From positions 23,048,800 to 23,112,799 of the forward strand of contig OX457071.1 in assembly GCA_949752795.1 (NCBI GenBank): a stretch of DNA of 64,000 bases. The letters are read 5' to 3'. The notes under the pieces are model-generated. The model saw nothing but the letters and a program-made list of their open reading frames with translations. It searched no databases and was not told the DNA's origin. The DNA comes from Hyperoodon ampullatus. Lineage: Eukaryota; Chordata; Mammalia; Artiodactyla; Ziphiidae. The translations under genes and the position numbers were made by a program. Shown here in pieces: positions 56,198 to 64,000 of this stretch; positions within the stretch are counted from its first letter, which is position 1, and each line of letters starts with the position of its first letter.

Positions 56198-56790
56198 TGA
56201 TACTGACACCAAGCAGAAACCGTGGGGCCCCTGGGCACAAAACACTTTCTGTGTCCCCCACTTCTTGATTACAGGAAATAGGCTTCATTCAGCCTCCATG
56301 ACGTTCCCTGAGTTCCAAGGGTCAGGATCAAACAGATGTTAACTAGGGAAGGGAGGGGAATGTGGAGATAAGGGAGGAAAGGTCAAAAGAAACAATAGTG
56401 CAGCCTTGGGGCAGGGCCCTGGTTTCCCCTCAAGGAATATACATAACAACATCTTTGAGCTGTTTTCCAGATACTAAAACCCCCACCAGGTGGGAGAATT
56501 TAATGGTATGCTGCCCACAAGCACTAGACCCCAGACCAGTTGGAACCAGAAGGTTTATGATGCTGACTCCCACTTACCTCACAAACAGCCAGTCAGAAGA
56601 ATGTCCATGAGCTGATCACGCCCTTTTTGAACCATTGTTATAAAACTCACTACCCGCTCCAAGTCCTTACGCACAGTTTTGAGGGCATTAGCCTGCTGTG
56701 GCCTTCCTCTGCCTAACAAAGCAATTCTTTTCTACTTCACCCAAAACTCTTGTCTCTGAGGTTTAATCTGGTGTCAGGGTATAGAGGCCA
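56198..56790 (+). mobile_element. Solo-type ERV LTR, sense, related to 28871
   Basis: Begins TGATACTGACACCAAGCAG, shares GGGCACAAAA, ATATACATAACA, ATCTTTGAGC and CCAGTCAGAAGAATG blocks in the same order as the LTR at 28871, and has a TATAAAA box (56639). It ends near GGTATAGAGGCCA. No matching internal genes follow. The open frame 56362-56610 is inside the LTR and is not a gene. Confidence 0.82.
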
Positions 56791-56799
56791 CATTTGGCT

Positions 56800-57889
56800 T
56801 CAATACTATTATTTCCCATGGATCTACATGAAGTCATTAAAATCTAGGAAAAAATTATTACTATCTATGTTGTGCCATGCCAGAATAAATGATAAATTTA
56901 ATATTTATATAAGTAAATTATATAATATTTATATAAATAAAAATTTATATAAATAAAATACAAATTTGGCCCTTACATTTGAATAGTCTCCTTCAAATCT
57001 CACATTTTAATGATAGTTTAAATGTAATGCTGCTTGAATTTGAAAGAGCAAATGACATAATAACTGGCATACCCTACTCCAGGACAGGAAAGTGGATCAT
57101 GATATTCTAGGAATTTTCATAATTCACATAGAAAACCCATACTCTTCCCTGCTGAGTTAAGGAACAAGAGGAATGATAGTAATACAATGACTATTAGCAG
57201 AATCAAATGACTCTGAATGTGTAATTGAATGTATCTGAATTTGTAGTAACCACATTTGTATCACAATTTCAGCCTTATGAAGTGTTCAGAAGTCAACATT
57301 AGGAATGTTTTTTAGTTATTTCTAAAACAGTTTTAAAACATTTTATTTTACTGATAGTAATATGGACTATTTCCCAAATATCTGTCAATTTTATTAAGTA
57401 GGTTATAAGTAATGGACATAGCGGCCGAAGTTTTCAAGCTATATCAAAAATCTGATCTCTAAAATACACTAATATTAAACCCAGTATCTAATTTTGGTAT
57501 TAATCTCCATATTTGAAATTCTATTTTCTTGTAATCCAATTCCTAATGATTTAAACATAAATAATTTCACTCCTGTTTTCTATTTCTCTCATATACTTTT
57601 AACATAAAGGGCAGCATTTTATTCTGCAAGGCTATTTGCTTACACCACCATTTATTATCTAGCTCTGTCTTCCAATGTGTCACTCTTAATTTTCTCGGTC
57701 ATGTTCGCTGTCTTCACTTCTCAGTTTATTATATTCTTCTAATCCTGACTTAATAGACACTTGACAAAAATGATTAATTTTCTCTTCACTTACCCAGTAG
57801 ACACATTAATTTCTTATTTATCAATACTCAACTTAAAATTTTAAACTTACTTTTTTCTTTCTTTTCTAAGAGAATGATAAAAGTCATTT
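56800..57889. other. AT-rich DNA, nothing recognised
   Basis: No identified repeat or exon; ATAAATATTATA-type low complexity at about 56895-56960. Confidence 0.4.
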
Positions 57890-57899
57890 TAACACTTCA

Positions 57900-58022
57900 G
57901 TATTCTCCTCTCTAAAAATGCAAAAGATAACAACTTTAATTATTGTTATGAGGATTAGAGGTAATTTATAATAATATACTTAGCAAAATGCCTGGCTAAG
58001 AGAAAGTGCTCAGTAAATACTT
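57900..58022 (+). mobile_element. MIR SINE 3' fragment, sense
   Basis: TTGTTATGAGGATTAGAGGT, ATACTTAGCAAAATGCCTGG and AGTGCTCAGTAAATACTTG match the 3' half of MIR in order. Confidence 0.8.
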
Positions 58023-58029
58023 GTTTTTT

Positions 58030-59385
58030 GTATTTGTTTGTTTTCTTAAGGAGCTCTTCTACTTTGGAAATCACTAACAGTTTTATTGCCATTTTGAAGC
58101 AAATTTAATAATATATGTGTATAATAAAAGATTCCACTTTAACAGCTGTCTTCATTTTAAGCACAACTAATTGCAGAAGATCATGAATAATATTGCTAGT
58201 CAGAAAGCAGTATGTTAATGCTGTTATATGTATGCCATAGTGCCAGAATGATATTTATGCATTCAGTGTTGGGAAGACAGCTGTGAAGATTGCTGAAAGA
58301 ATCCTCTTGAAGTTAGTGTTTCCTTTTAATTATGCCCAAGGCCTAACTATCTTTAAAATATACTTTTTAAGAAAGCATTTGTTATTTTGAATGCAAGAGC
58401 CAAGGTACCTTATGGTTTTTACTTTTTTTTTTTTTAAGAAGTCATTATATGTTTTATCATATCTTTCTTTAAAAAATTGGGATATTTGGTTGGATAAACT
58501 ACCAGAAGCTTTAAAATAATGAGTTTCAAAAATAGAAAGAACATTGTTATTATAAACGATAGCAATTGTGATTCAATTTCAAAATTCATCTCACTTGATT
58601 GGGATAATGTATTTTCTTTCTTAGCCCCTTCAGTGCAAAATAACTTTTCATTCTTAAAACATTTAATTTGATTTTCAAAATACAGTGACCAACTCCTCCT
58701 TTGGTCTTCAAATTCTAGGAATCATCCAAACTAAAAACAAAAACTGCATTCTTAGAACTTATAAATGTAATTACTGGAACAATATTGTTTGAAATATAAA
58801 CTAATAATTTTGATTTACCTTTCAGAAGAGGTACATGTTTTTCATCATGATAGTTTGATATACCTTGACATATATATATTGAAATAATGATTTAAGTCAG
58901 TTTGCTCACTAGAATTAACATATATTTTAAGGTTTTCAATTATATAAAAATGTGAATAACTTTATCTCTTGAAAGTTGTCTAGACTGACTTTTTATTTCA
59001 GTTTTTAGCATTTTTAAAGACATTGAAATTACAGAGTTCATTGTAATTATCCATTCTGAGGTTATATATTTGAAGAAAGGGAGAAGAAAAATCTAAAATG
59101 TCTTAACACATCAATAACATGATTCTTTACTTGATACAAGTTTAGTATTTAATTTTTTTAGTGTGTTTGTAAGTTTTCTTAAACATTTCCATTTCTATTT
59201 ACATATCCAATCCCTCAAACTGAATTATATGATCCTTTACTTTTACTAAAGTAAATCACTATGATTTCTAATCATAATGATCAGATGTTGACATGGTTAG
59301 TTATTCAATAACTGCTGTTTTCTCACTGATTCTATATGCATCATTTTTTATTTTCACTTTTTTGTTTATTTTACCTTGTAAATTC
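58030..59385. other. AT-rich DNA, nothing recognised
   Basis: No repeat body or coding exon seen. Possibly ancestral unique sequence, where a conservation track would be most informative. Confidence 0.4.
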
Positions 59386-59389
59386 ATCA

Positions 59390-60665
59390 GCATTGAAATA
59401 TAATTTACATAACACAAAATGCACTCATTTTAACTGTAGAGTTCCATGTGTTTTGACAAATGCATTTGATAAACATTTAATCATCAGAACAATGAAGATA
59501 CAGAATATTTTCATCACCACAAAGTTATTTTTTGCAATTTCTCATAGCTTCAGTCCCAGGCAACCACAGATCTATTCTCTGTCACTGTAGAATAATTTTG
59601 ACTATTCTAAAACTTCATATAAATTGAATAAAGCAGTATGTGCTACTTTATATTAGGATTCTTTGATTCAGCATAATGCTGTTGAGATTCATCCATATTA
59701 TTGAATGTATCTATAGTTTTTTTTATTGCTTAGTACTACATCACATTATAAATATATGAAAATGTGTTTCTTCATTAATTGATGGACATTTGATTTTACT
59801 TTTCCCAGTTTGGGGTTACTATTAATTATAAACATCTAATTCAAGATGTAGAGTGCCTATTTTGGTATTTTCTTTTGTCCTGAGTTTAAGGATTCTCAAT
59901 ATATTCTGGATACAAGTACTTTTAAGAGCACTTTTTGAATAATAGATTTTTAATTTTGAGAAAATACATGTAAAATTTTGAATAATTTACCACACAGAGT
60001 GTGAGAAAATATTGATAATACATATAGCTGAAAAAGATGCTTGATTCCAGAATATATAAAGAATCCTTACAACTCAATTATAAGGAGCCAATATACCAAA
60101 TACCTAACGTGCATTTATATTATCTTTTGTGTATGTATGTGTGTGAGCGTGTGCATGTGCACACATGTGTGTGTGTGACCTGTCATGGATGTTTGCCTAT
60201 ATCAAGGAACCTAAAAGTTTCTCCTATGTAGTATTCTAGAAGGTATAGAATTTTAGCCTTTACATTTAGAGCTATGAACAATTTCAAATTAATTTTTGTA
60301 TATTACATGAGATAACAACTGACACTCATTTCTTCCACATGGATATTAATTTGATTTGGTGATTTTGTTCAAAACACTTATATTGGCATGTCTGTGAATT
60401 ATCAGTTGACCATATATTGTGGGTGTATTTCTGGATCCTTTATCTACTCCCATTGATTTATATCTATGCCTATGCCCAAAACACACTGTCTTGAGTACTG
60501 GAACTTCATGGCAAGTCTTTAAATTCAGTAATGTAATTATTCCTTTTTTTTCTAAAATTTTTTTCTACACTAGTTGTTTCTATTAAGATTTTACATATAA
60601 ATTTTAGAAGCATTTTTTCAGTCTCCACAAAAAAATTCTGCTTTGGGGTGGATAGTATTGACAAC
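59390..60665 (-). mobile_element. Old L1, antisense, with a short sense piece
   Basis: Complement of an old L1 3' part: TTTACATAACACAAAATGCA, TCAGTCCCAGGCAACCACAG, TTGAGATTCATCCATATTAT, TTCATTAATTGATGGACATT, then TTGTGGGTGTATTTCTGGAT and CAGTAATGTAATTATTCC. At 60030-60110 a sense L1-like piece (GATTCCAGAATATATAAAGA, ATCCTTACAACTCAATTATA) interrupts, followed by a TG repeat (60125-60177). Confidence 0.72.
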
Positions 60666-60679
60666 TTAAAAATATTTTA

Positions 60680-63241
60680 TCTTGGAGGATGACTGCTGGA
60701 ATGCTGACATGAAAGGCTGCATGGAATCTCTTCCCAGAGAAAAAACCATAAAAACATGTGAATATAATAAAAACAAACTAAAGTCTCTGAAAATTGTCCT
60801 ATGGCCATACAGCAAATGAAGAAATACTTATTCAGGAAAATACACTAAATCCGGATGAGTTCAGCCACTGTCTATATCCTTTGAGCCAAGATCTGTTCCT
60901 TTCCTCCACAGCTCAGCATGACAAACCTCTGCTCTGGATTAATGCAGGCAAGAAAAAAGGCCTCACTCTCTCAGTCTAGGGCTACACTATCTCCCTGAGA
61001 GAGACAGGCACTAACATTTCTCATCTCCCTCTAGCTTTGAATTTCAGAACCTCTATTCCAGGCAAGACTAGCCAAGAGTTCTATGGCTCAATTCCTCCAC
61101 CCAGTCCCCACTTTTCAAGTGGAAGGTCTACCCCAGACATTGTAGGCCAATAAGAAAGGAGTGACAATTGCCCTATCACCATCTCAGTTGTAACGTGAAG
61201 TCTCATGCCAGTATGGAAAAGTCAAAAAGATCAGAGGCTACTGTTACCTTCCAGTCCTCTTCTTATAAAGCAGGAGCACTAATCTAAGAGAAATGAGCCA
61301 ACTGTTCTCATTCTCTACTTGCAATGAGAAGTTTTGCTCAGGGAGAAACACACGTATAAGAACCAGAAGGAGACATCTAAGAAGAGCCCTCCTGGGGTCA
61401 GAAAAAGAATAGACCTAAAGTTTACCCCTGCAAAGAGGCCTGAATTTAATTGGACCAGAGTGTGCAGATATTTATGACTCAGGGCACTGTTGAAAACAAT
61501 ACAGCAATCAGCTAGAAATTAGTTAAGGCTGGGAGTAACAGCAACAACAGAGCAGACGTCCTAACAGAGAGATGAGAGACAGTCAAAAAGAATTGTGCTA
61601 AAACCACTGTCATCCCAGGAGAACTGTGTGCATACCCAAGGCTGTACCCTCCAAGGAAAGACATCAAGGCTGGATATTCTGGAGGATTCACTGGAATAGT
61701 CCAGCCTAGAATCTGAAAAACAAAACAAAAACAAAAACACCACAAACACACAAATAATCAGCAACAACAATAGTCCAAAGTTGTTACAGAATAGTATTTA
61801 GAAAGGCTGATTATCAACAAAATTTTATGACAAATGAAGCCAAAGTGGAAAATGTGAAAAAAAAAGCAGGCAATAATAACTGCCACTGAGAGAGCCTACA
61901 TGTCAAACTTAGCAGATGAATAAATACCTCAAATATATAATTAAGTTTAAAAAAATAAAATGAGCCATATTTAAAGAAGTAAAATGACAATGTGTAATCA
62001 AATAAAGCATATTAATAAAGACATAGAAATTATAAAAAGAAATCATCCTGAACCTCTGGAATGGAAAAATACAAAAAATTAAAAAATCAAAAGTATATTA
62101 AAGATGCCAAACAGTAGAACTGAGCTAGCAGAAGAATCAGCAAACTTGAAAACAGATCAGTAGAAATTATGAACCTAAGAACAAAGAGAAAAAAAATCAA
62201 GAAAAATAAACAGAGCCTTACAGAAATGTGAGACTTCATTAAGAACACTAACATAAGTGTAATTAGAGTCCCAGGAGGAAAGAAGAAAGTGAAAGGAACT
62301 AAAAAATATTCAAAAACATAATGGCTGAAAACTTTGTAAATCTGATGAAAAATATTAATTTAACACTCAGGTCAATGATTCCTCTAGTAAGGCAAAGAGA
62401 TCCATATCCAGATGTATCACAGAAAAAAAAATATATTGAAAGAGAAAGGTAAAGAGAAAATCTTATAAAGTAAAAATATGACTGATCACATATAAGGGAA
62501 CCCAATAAAATTAACAACTGACTTTCATTAGAAAGAATGGAGGTTAGAAGGTTGTGAGTTGACACATACAAAGTGTCAAAAACAGTCAACCAAAAATCTT
62601 ATATCCAGAAAATCTATATTTCAAAAATAAAGGCAAAATAAAGACATCAGAATTTGTTGCCAGCTGCTCTGACTTAGAAAAAATACTAAATAACATTCTT
62701 CAGAATAAAGTAATATAAGATTTTAAATCAGTTCCATATGAAAGAAAAAAAAAAAGCAGCAAAGCACTGGTAAAGGCAATTATGTAATTATAAGACAGTA
62801 TAAATGTGTATTTCTTTCTTAGTGTGTTAAAAAGCAATTGTATAAAACAATATGTAAATCATTATATTGTTGGGCCTCTAACATATACATGTTGTCTACT
62901 GTTGTCAGTTGCTGTTGTCAAACAATAACAAAGAACAAAGAAGGTGGATTTGAACAAAGATGGAGTATGGCAATGACAACAGATGGTGACTCAACCACAC
63001 AGGAAGAAATTAAGAAAAACAGGGAGAGTAAATAAGAAAGTCAATACAATAAATTTTCTTTTCTAATTTGAGCAGCTTTAATGGCATAAAATTATATAAA
63101 GTAATAACTATAACAATATGGTTTTGTGCTTGCAACAAATTTAGAAGTAACATTCATAATAATATTACTATAATAAAAGGGGGCAGAAGGGATGGAGCTA
63201 TATAGGAATAACATTTCTACGTTTTACTGGATATAAGTATG

Positions 63242-63279
<38 letters not shown>

Positions 63280-63530
63280 TATATGTCTGAAATAGAATCT
63301 GATAAATTAGGAAGTATATTTTAAGCCAAAGATCAACCACCAAGAAAAAGATTCAAACAAATATAGTGAAAATATAATTCAAGGAATTAAAATGTTACAC
63401 TGGTAATTATTCTCTTAAGGAAAAAAATAAAGAAGTAAAGGAAGAATAGAGGAACAAAAAAGATGACACGTAAAAACCAAAAATTAAAATGGCAGAAGTA
63501 AATCCATCACAATCATTATTAACAGTGAAT
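60680..63530 (+). mobile_element. HAL1-like (half-L1) element, sense, degraded
   Basis: A long sense element with L1 ORF1-type wording: AGCTAGCAGAAGAATCAGCA, TGGCTGAAAACTTTGTAAAT, GGCAAAGAGATCCATATCC, TCACATATAAGGGAACCCAA, AAAAATCTTATATCCAGAAA, then downstream GGGATGGAGCTATATAGGAA. Upstream 60680-61700 is compatible with an old 5' region. ORF1-like sequence continues into AT-rich sequence without recognisable ORF2 wording, which is the HAL1 layout. A TA microsatellite lies at about 63246-63276. No open frame survives. Confidence 0.68.
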
Positions 63531-63544
63531 CAATAACATTTTGA

Positions 63545-64000
63545 ATTCCCTCCAATAGAATATAGGGGTTCCAATTTCTCCACATCCTTGTCAATGCTTA
63601 AATAATAATAATAGCCATTCTAACAGGTGTAATATGATATCTCATTGTTTTTGATTAGCATTTCCTTAATAATTAGTGATGCAGAACACCTTTTCACATA
63701 CCTTTGGGTCACTTGTATGTCTTCTTGGGAGAAATGTCTATTCAGATGCTTTGCCTACTTTTAATTAGATCTTCTGTCATTATTATTGAGTTGTAGGAGT
63801 TCCTTATATACATTGGCTACTAACCCCCTATCAGATACATGGTTTCTCCCATTTTGTCAGATGCCTTTTCACTCTGAGGATTGTTTCCTTTGCTGTGAAC
63901 AATCTTTTTTTTTTTTTTTTTTAAAAACATAGTCCCACTTTTCTAATTTGTTGTTTTTGCCTGTGTTTTTGGTGTCACATAAAAAAAATCATTGCTATGA
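63545..64000 (-). mobile_element. Old L1, antisense, running off the window
   Basis: Complement of the L1 ORF2 end: GGGGTTCCAATTTCTCCACA, GCCATTCTAACAGGTGTAAT, GCATTTCCTTAATAATTAGT, TGGCTACTAACCCCCTATCA and GTGTTTTTGGTGTCACATAA. It continues past base 64000. Confidence 0.85.

Overview
This window is mammalian, most likely cetacean, nuclear DNA. The main evidence is at least twelve copies of a tRNA-derived SINE whose head reads GGGCTTCCCTGGTGGCGCAG (or GGGACTTCCCTGG...) and whose body runs through ...GGGTTCG...CCCGGTCCGGGAAGATCCCACATGCCGCGG. This is the CHR family of whales, dolphins and relatives. Several copies have the short, sharply conserved body ending ...GAGGCCCGCGTACCGC plus an A tail, which is typical of young cetacean copies. 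The sequence between repeats is very AT-rich. I could not recognise any host protein-coding exon, rRNA or functional tRNA gene. Nearly every longer open frame lies inside a SINE, LINE or LTR. The window reads as a gene desert or a deep intron made of layered retroelements.

Layout. 1-20 kb: AT-rich single-copy-looking DNA with a SINE doublet (0.9-1.4 kb), old L1 fragments, two MIRs, a SINE carrying an apparent 3' transduction inside an L1 fragment (8.3-8.8 kb), an old L1/HAL1 piece (10.5-11.4 kb), an LTR-like block (15.5-15.9 kb) and more old L1. 20.4-27.1 kb: an old antisense L1 interrupted by a nearly full-length antisense younger L1 (20.9-26.0 kb) with recognisable but broken ORF2 and ORF1. 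27.4-30.4 kb: a MaLR-type LTR, then an old antisense L1 split by an LTR, a short L1 tail and an LTR fragment.

30.4-44.3 kb is the most unusual part: a head-to-tail tandem duplication with copy 1 at 30411-36929 and copy 2 at 36930-44258. Each copy holds an L2-like fragment, two CHR SINEs, a 370-bp LTR followed by degraded retroviral internal sequence with a protease remnant, a second unrelated sense LTR and an antisense LTR. Copy 1 lacks 814 bp that copy 2 keeps. A central tract of about 2.2 kb is almost free of differences, although the flanks differ by roughly 2% by eye, which suggests gene conversion or an assembly effect.

44.3-64 kb: AT-rich DNA with SINEs, a GC-richer unclassified block (47.0-47.6 kb), two copies of one LTR family (49.1 and 54.1 kb, the second split by a SINE), a further LTR (56.2 kb) related to the one at 28.9 kb, old antisense L1, a long HAL1-like sense element (60.7-63.5 kb) and an L1 running off the right edge.

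No genes work together here. The history is one of repeated retrotransposition, LTR insertion, local duplication and deletion. Family names come from recognition by eye, so old-element boundaries are approximate, while the target-site duplications and tandem copies were read directly.
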